The notes under the pieces were generated by a model. That model made no database searches. It was given only the letters and a program-made list of their open reading frames with translations, and was not told the origin of the DNA. Below are positions 1 through 6,606 of a DNA stretch of 17,711 nucleotides, in pieces. A program made the translations under genes and the position numbers. The stretch is from CAYFPX01 sp964501915. Its GTDB lineage: Bacteria; Myxococcota_A; UBA796; CAJQPC01. Each line of letters opens with the position of its first letter. The first letter of the stretch is position 1. The stretch covers positions 1 through 17,711 of the forward strand of contig CAZCVP010000178.1 of the NCBI GenBank assembly GCA_964501915.1, read 5' to 3'.

Positions 1-30
1 GCACGCGGCCCTGGAGGGGCGCCGCAGGCG

Positions 31-50
31 CGGGGGGCAAGGCCCCCCCG
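31..50. other. G/C hairpin near left edge
   Basis: A perfect 7-bp inverted repeat (31-37 with 44-50, CGGGGGG/CCCCCCG) encloses a 6-base loop. No T-run follows on either strand, so it is not a canonical intrinsic terminator. It could be a Rho-independent-like stem for a gene lying left of the window, or an intergenic repeat element. The structure is seen directly; its role is unknown. Confidence 0.35.
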
Positions 51-284
51 AGAGGGAACCAGCGCCCTCCATCGCCCAGAGCTCGACTCGCCGAATGACC
101 CTGCTCGGCCAGGCACGACGGTCTGTTGGGGCCCTCCGGCCGACTGGATCGCCAAGAAGTCGATGGTGTCCCTGCTGAACGCTGGGAGCTGACCGCCGAC
201 AGCCGGCCCAGGGCCGTCGGGCGTCCTGAGCGGTGCCGCCCGGAGCGCGATCTTGACGGTTTGAGGCGGAGCTTCGTTGGCGGA

Positions 285-306
285 CCTCGGGAGAGCTCTC
301 CCGAGG
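285..306 (-). terminator. 22-bp perfect palindrome, likely end of the ars operon transcript
   Basis: Positions 285-295 and 296-306 are exact reverse complements (11-bp arms, no spacer; realistically a 9-bp stem with an AGCT loop). It starts 13 bases downstream of the MarR stop codon on the minus strand, where a terminator is expected. No clear T-run follows, so termination would be Rho-assisted or inefficient. Because it is a perfect dyad it could also be a protein-binding site. Confidence 0.45.
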
Positions 307-319
307 GCTGCTGGCGCGC

Positions 320-754
320 TCAACAACACCCCAGCTTCCCCCGCGTCTTCTCCAGCGCCCGCCGCACCAGCCCCAGCGACTCCAGCACCTGGGCGTGCTT
401 GTCCTCGGGGATCTCCGCCAGCACGACCTCCACCGCCAGGCCCGTCATCTGCCGGAGCCGCAGCGCCTCGGCCCGGCCGGGCTCGGTGAGGGCCACCGTG
501 ACCTTGCGACGGTCCTGGGCGGAGCGCACGCGCTCCACCCAGCCCCGCTTCTCGAGGCCGTCGACGAGCCGGGTCATGGCGCTGTTGGAGACCCCCGAGT
601 GGCTCGCCAGCCCCGACACCAGCAGCTCGCCGGGGAGCAGGGCCTGGAGCGCCACGCACTGGGGCACGGTCACCGTGCCGCAACAGATGGCGTCCCGCTC
701 GGAGCGGCCGAACAGACGGCTCACGGCCACCAGCTCGTCGACGAAGGACCTCAT
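320..754 (-). CDS. MarR-family winged-helix regulator with cysteine pairs (arsenic-operon associated)
   Basis: A 144-aa DNA-binding regulator. The middle has the MarR winged-helix layout: recognition-helix region around 50-70 (SGVSNSAMTRLVDGLEKRGW), then the wing with the family's D-R-R signature (RSAQDRRKVTVALTEPG, about 77-93), then a C-terminal dimerisation helix. Unusual cysteines are visible: a Cys24-Cys25 pair and Cys33 near the N-terminus, and the protein ends in Gly-Cys-Cys (143-144). The start ATG overlaps the stop of the upstream arsM gene (ATGA), so translation is probably coupled. I infer that it represses its own operon through the inverted repeat at 1588-1607 and that the cysteines sense trivalent arsenic or another thiophilic metal or oxidant. 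MarR membership is firm; the ligand is not. Confidence 0.85.
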   Translation of the reverse strand: MRSFVDELVAVSRLFGRSERDAICCGTVTVPQCVALQALLPGELLVSGLASHSGVSNSAMTRLVDGLEKRGWVERVRSAQDRRKVTVALTEPGRAEALRLRQMTGLAVEVVLAEIPEDKHAQVLESLGLVRRALEKTRGKLGCC

Positions 755-1575
755 GGCTTGCGGGCCTCCACCTGGTAGCTCCAGACCGAGCCGACGATCC
801 GCGAGAGGGCCTCCGGGTCGAGCTGCGCCGCGAGCTGCTGGATGAGCGGATCGGTGAGGTCGAGCAGCGGCGCCGCGGAGACCCGCGTCCAGCGCACGTC
901 CTCGAACCCCGCGGCCTCGATGGCCCCGATGTAGTCGGCCTCCACCGAAGCACCCCCCACACAGGCAGCATGGACCTCCGCGAGCCCGCTGATCTCCTCG
1001 GGCAGGGGCTCGGACAGCACGATGTCGCTCACGGCGAGCCTCCCCCCCGGCTTCAGCACCCGGTAGGCCTCCCGGAAGACCTGGGGCTTGTCGGGGCTCA
1101 GGTTGATGACGCAGTTGGACAGGACCACGTCGGCCGTGGCGTCGTCGACGGGCAGGGCCTCGATCTGACCCTCGCGGAAGTCGACCCGGTGGGCCAGGTC
1201 GGCCTCCTGGGCGTGCCTGCGGGACAGGGCCAGCATCTCCGGCGTCATGTCGACACCGATCACCCGCCCGGTCTCGCCGACCTTGGCGGCGGCCTGGAAG
1301 GCGTCGAAGCCGGCGCCGGAGCCCAGGTCGAGCACCACCTCGCCGGGCCTGAGCGCGGCCATGGCGGTCGGGTTGCCGCAGCCGAGGCCCAGGTTGGCAC
1401 CCTCTGGTGCGAGGTCGATGTCGGCCTCGTCGTAGCCGATGGCCTCGGCGTGCTGCCGGAGATCCGGCTCACCACCACAGCAGCTCGTCGGGGCGCAGCA
1501 GGAGGTGCTGGCAGAGGCCACCCGACCGTAGGTCTTGCGGACGGCGTCGTGGATCTGTTCGGGGGTCGTGGACAT
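751..1575 (-). CDS. arsM: arsenite S-adenosylmethionine methyltransferase
   Basis: A 274-aa cytosolic enzyme expected to methylate As(III) using S-adenosylmethionine, giving methylated and eventually volatile arsenicals. It opens with a Cys-rich segment (Cys26-27 and Cys32-33), as many bacterial ArsM proteins do. It then has GLGCGNP (Cys66), the SAM-binding motif I LDLGSGAG (82-89), SNCVINL (Cys155) and ACVGGA (Cys205). Cys66, Cys155 and Cys205 match the conserved As(III)-binding cysteines of the family in context. Of the possible starts I chose the ATG at 1575, preceded by GGAG six bases upstream; upstream in-frame sequence is not protein-like and runs through the promoter. It is the first gene of a two-gene operon with the MarR regulator, overlapping it by 4 bp. 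No arsR, arsB or arsC gene is visible in the window. Confidence 0.9.
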   Translation of the reverse strand: MSTTPEQIHDAVRKTYGRVASASTSCCAPTSCCGGEPDLRQHAEAIGYDEADIDLAPEGANLGLGCGNPTAMAALRPGEVVLDLGSGAGFDAFQAAAKVGETGRVIGVDMTPEMLALSRRHAQEADLAHRVDFREGQIEALPVDDATADVVLSNCVINLSPDKPQVFREAYRVLKPGGRLAVSDIVLSEPLPEEISGLAEVHAACVGGASVEADYIGAIEAAGFEDVRWTRVSAAPLLDLTDPLIQQLAAQLDPEALSRIVGSVWSYQVEARKP

Positions 1576-1587
1576 GAGCGCTCCAGG

Positions 1588-1632
1588 TTGATGTATGTAG
1601 ATATCAATAGTTGCAGACCACAATAACGTCAA
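1588..1632 (-). promoter_or_regulatory. arsM promoter with inverted-repeat operator
   Basis: Reading the minus strand, TTGACG (1632-1627) is followed after 17 bp by TATTGA (1609-1604), a fair -35 and a weak -10 match in a strikingly AT-rich island. The inverted repeat TTGAT-N10-ATCAA (1588-1592 with 1603-1607) overlaps the -10 and lies just upstream of the ribosome binding site, where a repressor would block initiation. The repeat is seen directly. That MarR binds it is inference; an ArsR-type regulator encoded elsewhere is an alternative, since TTGAT/ATCAA dyads are also common in ArsR operators. Confidence 0.5.
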
Positions 1633-1691
1633 CCCACAAATACCAAGGCGGCCTCTTCGGCTGAGGGGATCCGGCGTCCCGCCCCGTCGGA

Positions 1692-1789
1692 GCCTCTCAG
1701 GCAGAGGCCCCACTCTGTCCGTCGCGTGACACCGGGGGTGGAGAGGGGCTGCGCCGCGGCGCCCGGTGTCCAGGCAGGCACCGGGTGCC
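1692..1789. other. cluster of inverted repeats between CHAT gene end and ars promoter
   Basis: This gap holds several dyads: GCCTCT/AGAGGC (1692-1697 with 1703-1708), GACACCGGG/CCCGGTGTC (1728-1736 with 1762-1770, enclosing the GC-rich palindrome at 1751-1762), and GGCACC/GGTGCC (1777-1782 with 1784-1789). The last two lie 20-80 bases past the stop of the minus-strand CHAT gene and are reasonable places for its transcript to end, though no T-run follows them. Confidence 0.35.
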
Positions 1790-1808
1790 GTCTCCCCGCC
1801 CTCCGGGG

Positions 1809-3611
1809 TCAGGCCCCCAGGGTCGCAGCGCTCAGGAGTCTCAGCGACGTCGCGTCCGTGAGGCGGAGGATGTCTCCAGCTCGCACGGGCACGCTGCCCT
1901 GGACCTCGCACGCGTCACCGCCCCGCACCCGTGCCAGCGGCCGCAGGGCCGTGATCCGGCCGTCGCCGTCCCAGCGGAGGTGACGGCGGCTGAGGTAGGG
2001 GTCCACGAGGCGCGTGGCGACGTAGAGGCCGTGGTGCGGTCCATCGGACGACGCGGCGCGACCCAGGCTCTCGCCTTCGGCGGGTCGCAGGCGCCGGCCG
2101 TCCTCGGGGCCGCCGAGCACCTCCAGCGCCACCGCCTCCTCCTCGGTCGTGCTCTCCCAGCCCCAGGTGGCCGACTGGAGGGTGGAGTCGCCGGTCGGGA
2201 GCTTGGTCGGGAAGGTGCCCAGCAGGTAGCCGAGCACGTCTCCGGGTTCCTTGGACAGCTCCTGGGCCAGGTCCTCCAGAGCGAAGCCTTCGGGGAGCCA
2301 CCAGCCGATCCGGGCCAGTCGAGGGGTCGCGGCGAGCCCATCGGCGCGGGCCGGGTCCACGGTGAGGCCGTTGAGGTGGCGGCGCCACGCCTCCGCCTCT
2401 CGGGCCAGGGCATAGCGCAGCGCGGCGGTCCCGGGGCTGCTGTGCTCCGAGGTGGCCACGGCGGAGAGCAGGTGCTCGACCCCCACGAAGCCCCCGCCAC
2501 TGCTGGCCGCCAGGCGCATCGCTTCGCCGACCAGGCCCGAGATCTCGGCGCCGGGGCGTGGCCAGCTCGTCGGGCGGCGCTCCACCCGCACCAGGGGCCC
2601 TTCGAGCACGTCGATGCCGGAGACCCAGAGGGCCTGGTTGGCCCAGCGGCAGTCGGGATGGGGCAGGGCCAGCCCTCGGACCTCCCGGCGCCCGGCGGCG
2701 GTGGCGCCGGCCAGGTCGCTGCCCTCGATCAACGCCTCCAGCAGACCCTGAGCGAAGGCGTCGGCGGCCTCCAGCCCGGTGCGCACCAGGGGGCCGGCGC
2801 AGGCCTGGGCCCCCGCGGTCACCAGCCGAGCCGCCAGGGCGTCCAGCTCCCCCCGGGTGGGGCTGCCCGCCTCGCAGACGTCCAGGACCACCAGGCCCGC
2901 CCGGCGCAGGTCTGGACCCAGGGCGTGCGCCGCGGTCCCAGGGCCCTGCTCGGCGTGCTCGAGGGCGAGGCAGACGCCCTCCTCGAGGCGCTCGCCGTGG
3001 CCGATGACCCAGAGCAGCTCGGTCGTGCCGTCGATCGCGTCTCCCGCGGTCACGGGCAGGCTGAGGTCCCCGACGAGGCGGCCGAGCGCCTCCAGTCGGC
3101 TCGCACAGACGGGATCGGTCGGATCGGCACACCAGGTGCGGATCGAGAGGCCGCTCCCGACCGCGGCGGCACCCGGCGAGCCCGGGGCGAGACGGAGCAC
3201 GACGCCGTCGCCGGACTCCTCGAGGCAGAGGCCGTCGGGACCCGCCAGCAGCTCCCAGGGCAGGCCCCGCGCCGCGGGATCCGTCGCGTCGACCACGACC
3301 TGGACCGCCTGCTGCTGGCCCGCGGCGCGGCCCAGCAGCCAGGACCACCGTCCTCCGAGCTCGGGAGGCGCGGTCAACAGCCCGCCGAGGAGCTGGCCGG
3401 CGCGCTCCTCGGCCCGGGAGCGTGAGGCGTCTCGGCCGCGCACCAGCACCGGGGAGGTGGCAGCGAGGGCCTCGGCGATGCTGCGACAGGTCTCCCCGAT
3501 CCGGTCCGCGGTCAGGATCGCCTCGACCGCCCGCGTGCGCCCATCGCCGATCGCCACGCGCCACCCTCCGGTGGGCTCTTCGCGGATCTGGATCAGGACC
3601 GTCTGCGTCAT
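1809..3611 (-). CDS. CHAT protease / Clp-N repeat / FHA-domain fusion protein
   Basis: A 600-aa soluble signalling protein with no signal peptide or membrane span. Residues about 100-335 form a CHAT (caspase HetF-associated with TPRs) domain: LPWELL near 117-122, catalytic His205 in VIGHGE and catalytic Cys246 in VVLDVCEAG, both present. Residues about 355-465 match a Clp N-terminal repeat, with EAMRLAASSGGGFVGVEHLL as its signature. Residues about 495-600 are an FHA phosphothreonine-binding domain with Gly517-Arg518 and the S-x-x-H motif at Ser541-His544. So it is probably a cysteine peptidase recruited to phosphorylated or aggregated targets. I used the ATG at 3611; an in-frame ATG at 3638 adds nine residues, and neither has a clear Shine-Dalgarno. 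It is divergent from an ECF sigma factor gene 62 bp away. Domain calls are firm; proteolytic activity and target are inference. Confidence 0.85.
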   Translation of the reverse strand: MTQTVLIQIREEPTGGWRVAIGDGRTRAVEAILTADRIGETCRSIAEALAATSPVLVRGRDASRSRAEERAGQLLGGLLTAPPELGGRWSWLLGRAAGQQQAVQVVVDATDPAARGLPWELLAGPDGLCLEESGDGVVLRLAPGSPGAAAVGSGLSIRTWCADPTDPVCASRLEALGRLVGDLSLPVTAGDAIDGTTELLWVIGHGERLEEGVCLALEHAEQGPGTAAHALGPDLRRAGLVVLDVCEAGSPTRGELDALAARLVTAGAQACAGPLVRTGLEAADAFAQGLLEALIEGSDLAGATAAGRREVRGLALPHPDCRWANQALWVSGIDVLEGPLVRVERRPTSWPRPGAEISGLVGEAMRLAASSGGGFVGVEHLLSAVATSEHSSPGTAALRYALAREAEAWRRHLNGLTVDPARADGLAATPRLARIGWWLPEGFALEDLAQELSKEPGDVLGYLLGTFPTKLPTGDSTLQSATWGWESTTEEEAVALEVLGGPEDGRRLRPAEGESLGRAASSDGPHHGLYVATRLVDPYLSRRHLRWDGDGRITALRPLARVRGGDACEVQGSVPVRAGDILRLTDATSLRLLSAATLGA

Positions 3612-3637
3612 CGGGGCGGATGGTACTTCGTCCGGCA

Positions 3638-3672
3638 TTGACAGGGGGGGGGCCGGCACGTAGTCCAGGACC
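3638..3672 (+). promoter_or_regulatory. possible sigma-gene promoter with G9 tract
   Basis: A perfect TTGACA lies at 3638-3643 and is followed directly by nine consecutive G (3644-3652). At the proper spacing only a poor -10 (near 3661-3666) is seen, which would give a leaderless or nearly leaderless mRNA for the GTG at 3673. The divergent gap is only about 60 bp and must serve both directions. Low confidence. Confidence 0.25.
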
Positions 3673-4203
3673 GTGCCCCCCGCAGATCCCCGTACCGCCG
3701 AGGCCCAGGTCGCCGAGCTCCGAGCCGCGCTGGAGCGGGCGGTCCGCCAGGTCTGCCCCCGGTCGATGTCGGACCACTTCGAGGACATCGTCCAGCTCGC
3801 GACGATGAAGGTCCTGAGGATCCTGCGAGAGGGTGAGGGGAATCGGGTGCTGGCCGCGTCCTACCTGAAGAGGGTGGCCTACACCGTGGCCATCGACGAG
3901 CTTCGCAGGCGGAAGATGGACCGGGAGATCCCGATGGACGCCGATCTCGAGCGTCGGGCCGTCGACGTGGCGCCGGGCCCCGACCGCGCCGCCGACGCAT
4001 CGGTGACCCAGCGTGCCCTCGCGGCCTGCATGGCCCGGCTCAACGAGGCCCGTCGGATCGCGGTGACCGCCTACCTCCAGGGCCACACGGTACCCGAGAC
4101 GGCCCGGCTCTCGGGCTGGTCGGGCAAGCGGACCGAGAACCTAGTCTACCGCGGTCTCCAGCAGCTCCGCGAGTGCCTGCGCGCCAAGGGGGTGACGCCA
4201 TGA
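3673..4203 (+). CDS. ECF-type RNA polymerase sigma factor
   Basis: A 176-aa sigma-70 family protein of the short extracytoplasmic-function type, containing only regions 2 and 4. Region 2 spans about 35-82 (DHFEDIVQLATMKVLRI, then YLKRVAYTVAIDELRRRK, the usual end of region 2.4). Region 4 spans about 111-172 with a helix-turn-helix at about 139-165 (TVPETARLSGWS, then KRTENLVYRGLQQLRECL). The start is a GTG with a weak AGGA close upstream; the ATG at residue 32 would remove part of region 2. It would direct polymerase to a small target set. Its stop codon overlaps the start of the next gene (ATGA), and it is divergent from the CHAT-FHA gene, suggesting the three work as one module. Confidence 0.85.
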   Translation: MPPADPRTAEAQVAELRAALERAVRQVCPRSMSDHFEDIVQLATMKVLRILREGEGNRVLAASYLKRVAYTVAIDELRRRKMDREIPMDADLERRAVDVAPGPDRAADASVTQRALAACMARLNEARRIAVTAYLQGHTVPETARLSGWSGKRTENLVYRGLQQLRECLRAKGVTP

Positions 4204-4898
4204 TGGACACCTGGCTGAGGTCGCTCTGGTCGCACCTCGCGGGTTCGCCCGCGTCCGCCGGGGAGCCGGTGGACCCGCAGCGGATCTGGCAGGCGGCGCG
4301 GGGTGAGCTGGACCCCGAGGCGACGCGGGTGCTCCTGGAGCGGGCCAGTCGCGACCCGGACCTCGCGCGGGAGTGGCGGCTGGCGATGGCGGTCGACGCC
4401 ATCGACTGGGCGCCGGTCACCCCGCCTGTCGGGGAGCGGGTGGGCGAGGCTGCGCGGGCGGCGCTGGACTGGCTCCTGCCCGAGGGGCCGGGCGCCTTCG
4501 GCCTGCGTTGGCAGGTCGCTGGTGTGCTCGGGGCGCCGAAGGTGCGCCCCGGGGACCGCTTCCAGGTCCACATCGGACCGGTGGAGGACCCGGAGGGTCG
4601 ACGCATCGTCGTGTTGGCCCAGCGTCGCACCGCCTGGGAGGTGGTCTTCCCGGTCACGGCCGAGGAGGACCTCGCCCTGACGGAGCTTCCCCAGTCTGCC
4701 GACGGCTCCCGGACCCTCGACCTGCTGGCCGGGGAGCCGGCCGGCCGGCAGCGCTGGGCCGTGGTGCTGCCCGCGGTGGACCGCTCCTTCGACTTCGGCC
4801 TGCCGCCTCGGTCCCGCTGGGCGTCGCTGGCCGCCGACGTCGCGGCGGGGGAGGTGCCCGTGGCGACGGTCGAGGTCGTGGTCGCGCCGGCCGGGTGA
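4200..4898 (+). CDS. putative sigma-factor partner (anti-sigma-like position), unknown family
   Basis: A 232-aa soluble protein. It starts at the ATG overlapping the sigma stop codon, with AAGGGGG eight bases upstream; an ATG also sits at the next codon. The N-terminal part (about 25-72) is helical and charged (AARGELDPEATRVLLERA, DPDLAREWRLAMAV), resembling the small helical domains that bind ECF sigmas. After a Pro/Gly-rich linker (72-80) and another amphipathic helix, residues about 112-200 look like a beta-sandwich (PGDRFQVHIGPVED, RRIVVLAQ, RRTAWEVVFPV) reminiscent of DUF4384-type domains. It has no cysteine, so it cannot be a zinc-binding ZAS anti-sigma, and no membrane segment. I infer a sigma-binding or sensor role from position only. 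Confidence 0.6.
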   Translation: MMDTWLRSLWSHLAGSPASAGEPVDPQRIWQAARGELDPEATRVLLERASRDPDLAREWRLAMAVDAIDWAPVTPPVGERVGEAARAALDWLLPEGPGAFGLRWQVAGVLGAPKVRPGDRFQVHIGPVEDPEGRRIVVLAQRRTAWEVVFPVTAEEDLALTELPQSADGSRTLDLLAGEPAGRQRWAVVLPAVDRSFDFGLPPRSRWASLAADVAAGEVPVATVEVVVAPAG

Positions 4899-4910
4899 CC
4901 CGGGCGCCCG
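4891..4910 (+). other. overlapping dyads at the end of the sigma operon
   Basis: CCGGGT/ACCCGG (4891-4896 with 4898-4903) spans the stop codon of the sigma-partner gene, and CGGGCGCCCG (4901-4910) follows directly. They could form a weak terminator without a T-run. The next gene begins at 4963 with its own strong ribosome binding site. Confidence 0.25.
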
Positions 4911-4962
4911 TGCCCCGACCTCGCCGCAGGGTGTAGCGTTGTCGCCGCCGTAGAGGGAGGAC

Positions 4963-6606
4963 ATGGGCAGGTCGGACGACGGAGACAGCCCCGCTCCCTC
5001 GGTCGCGTGGACCCGGTGGGACCTCGCCCGGTGGGGGGTCCTGGGTCTGGTGGTGGCGGCTCACCTGGCTTTTGTGGTCCAGGACCAGCGGCTTCCCCGG
5101 GACATGAACCTGGCCCACGAGGGCCTCGCCCCGCTCCATGACGCCGTCGGTCGACCCCTGGAGTTCATCGCCCTCGCGGTCTCGGAGACCACGGGCTGGC
5201 TCGACGCGGGGCTCGCCTTGCTGTTGCGGGTCTTCGGTCGCTCGCCGGAGGTGCTGCGGGCGGTGGACCTGGGCTGGCTGGTGCTGCTGCTCTTGGGCGT
5301 GGGCCGCGCGGCGCGACAGCTCGGTGGGCCGGTGGCGGCCTTCGTGGCGGTCGCGCTGTGCGCCGGGATGCCCGGGGTGGTGATCCAGGCCCGGATCGGC
5401 TGGATCCACGTGCCGGAGGCCGCCCTGGTGTTCGCCGCGGCGGCGGTCTGGCTCGGCGACCGCGAGCTGACACGGCGTCGCACGGCGGTGGTGCTGGCGC
5501 TCTGTGGGGGCCTGGCGCTGGCCCTGCGACCCTCGGGGGCCGCCTGGGTGGGCACCCTGGGCCTGGCGGTGGCCTGGAGCACTCGTCGCTGGCGGGTGCT
5601 GGGCGCGGTGGCAGCGGTGTGGCTGCTGGCCTCTCTCCCGGCGCTCTCCGAGCTGCCGGAGTACCTCCGAGCCAAGGCGCTGGCGAGGGACCGCTACTCC
5701 CTGGCCGTGCCGGACCTCCAGCACCAGCTCCTGGCGGTGCTCGGAGCCCTGTCCTCCGTGGGTGCCCTGGTGGGGCTGCTGCCCTGGCTCCGTCGCTGGC
5801 GGCCCACCCCGGCCCGGGCCTGGCTGGCGGCCTGGATCGTGCTCCCTCTCGGGCTCGTGGCCCTGTTCCAGGCCGGCCTGGACAACCACACGGTCTTCGG
5901 TCCGGCCCTCGCCATCGCTGCGGGCTGTGGCGTCGCCGGTGTGGAGCGGACCGGCCTGCGCCGGGCCCTGGCGGCGCTCTCCGTCCCCGGGGCGCTCCTG
6001 CTCCAGGTCCCCCTCGTGGCGCCGGCCTCCCTCGAGGACAGCGGAGTCTCCTTCCTTCCCGGCTTCGGCAGCTTCATGGACCAGGAGGACATCAACGCCT
6101 TCGTGCGTCCCTACGAGGTGTTCGGTCGCCAGGAGGTCCGGGGACTGCTGGAGGCGACCTGCGCCGGGGCCGAGCCGGGCGGCTGCCGCATCCTCGTCGA
6201 CCAGGGGCTCTTCTACCCCTTCGTCGAGGACGTGGGTGAGCTGGAGCTCTTCCTGCTCGGGGAGGAGCGGGTGGACCTGGTGCCCCTCTGGGAGGCGCGG
6301 CTGCCGGACCTGGCACCGCGCCCGCACGCCATGGCGACGTATGACTGCGCCAGCGGCGACGACCTCTGGCGGCAGCGCCACCCGAGCACGGTCGAGGCCT
6401 GGCGCCACCTGACCCAGGAGCACCGGCTGGAGCCCGCCTGGGCCCGCAAGGTCAGCCGGGCCTGCACCTTCATCTGGTTGGCTCCCCAGGGGACGCTGGT
6501 CGCGCCCGAAGCCCTGCCCCACTGGAATCCGCCTCCCCGCGGAGGACCGCCACCGGCCCAGCGGCGGTCACGCCCGGGGGACCGGGCGCCCGCCGGACGG
6601 CGCTGA
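4963..6606 (+). CDS. polytopic membrane protein, GT-C glycosyltransferase-like
   Basis: A 547-aa inner-membrane protein. Hydrophobic spans are visible at roughly 24-40, 101-114, 122-140, 152-164, 174-206, 211-226, 255-275, 286-303, 312-327 and 334-352, followed by a soluble C-terminal part (about 355-547) with scattered cysteines. A first extracytoplasmic loop rich in acidic residues (RDMNLAHEG, 46-54) before further spans is typical of lipid-phosphosugar-using GT-C enzymes (PMT/ArnT-like), but I see no diagnostic signature, so the enzyme class is inference. The start ATG has a strong AGGGAGG seven bases upstream. The C-terminus is a Pro/Arg-rich tail whose stop abuts the stop of the convergent gene with no gap. 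A related pair of membrane proteins lies at 10774-14630. Confidence 0.6.
   Translation: MGRSDDGDSPAPSVAWTRWDLARWGVLGLVVAAHLAFVVQDQRLPRDMNLAHEGLAPLHDAVGRPLEFIALAVSETTGWLDAGLALLLRVFGRSPEVLRAVDLGWLVLLLLGVGRAARQLGGPVAAFVAVALCAGMPGVVIQARIGWIHVPEAALVFAAAAVWLGDRELTRRRTAVVLALCGGLALALRPSGAAWVGTLGLAVAWSTRRWRVLGAVAAVWLLASLPALSELPEYLRAKALARDRYSLAVPDLQHQLLAVLGALSSVGALVGLLPWLRRWRPTPARAWLAAWIVLPLGLVALFQAGLDNHTVFGPALAIAAGCGVAGVERTGLRRALAALSVPGALLLQVPLVAPASLEDSGVSFLPGFGSFMDQEDINAFVRPYEVFGRQEVRGLLEATCAGAEPGGCRILVDQGLFYPFVEDVGELELFLLGEERVDLVPLWEARLPDLAPRPHAMATYDCASGDDLWRQRHPSTVEAWRHLTQEHRLEPAWARKVSRACTFIWLAPQGTLVAPEALPHWNPPPRGGPPPAQRRSRPGDRAPAGRR

Larger units (their letters stand above)
1..319. other. no recognisable gene; left-edge intergenic region
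   Basis: I see no reading frame here with convincing protein character. Plus-strand frames that run through it continue as antisense of the MarR gene and look like random Arg/Pro/Ser-rich translation. The stretch holds the hairpin at 31-50 and the 22-bp palindrome at 285-306. It could carry the degraded end of a gene outside the window. Confidence 0.4.

Noticed and set aside
126..845. 239-codon plus-strand open frame at the left edge
   Set aside because: Mostly antisense to the MarR gene, Arg/Ser/Pro-rich, with no recognisable motif.
1576..1911. N-terminal extension of ArsM to 1911
   Set aside because: The extension runs through the AT-rich promoter island and the hairpin cluster and is not protein-like. 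The ATG at 1575 has a good GGAG and matches usual ArsM length.
1785..3425. 546-codon plus-strand open frame opposite the CHAT gene
   Set aside because: Composition is Gln/Gly/Arg/Ala-rich with no motif, while the minus strand carries clear CHAT, Clp-N and FHA motifs.
1915..4086. 723-codon minus-strand open frame overlapping the CHAT gene and the sigma gene
   Set aside because: Arg/Gly/Pro-rich shadow in another frame of the CHAT gene, also antisense to the sigma factor.
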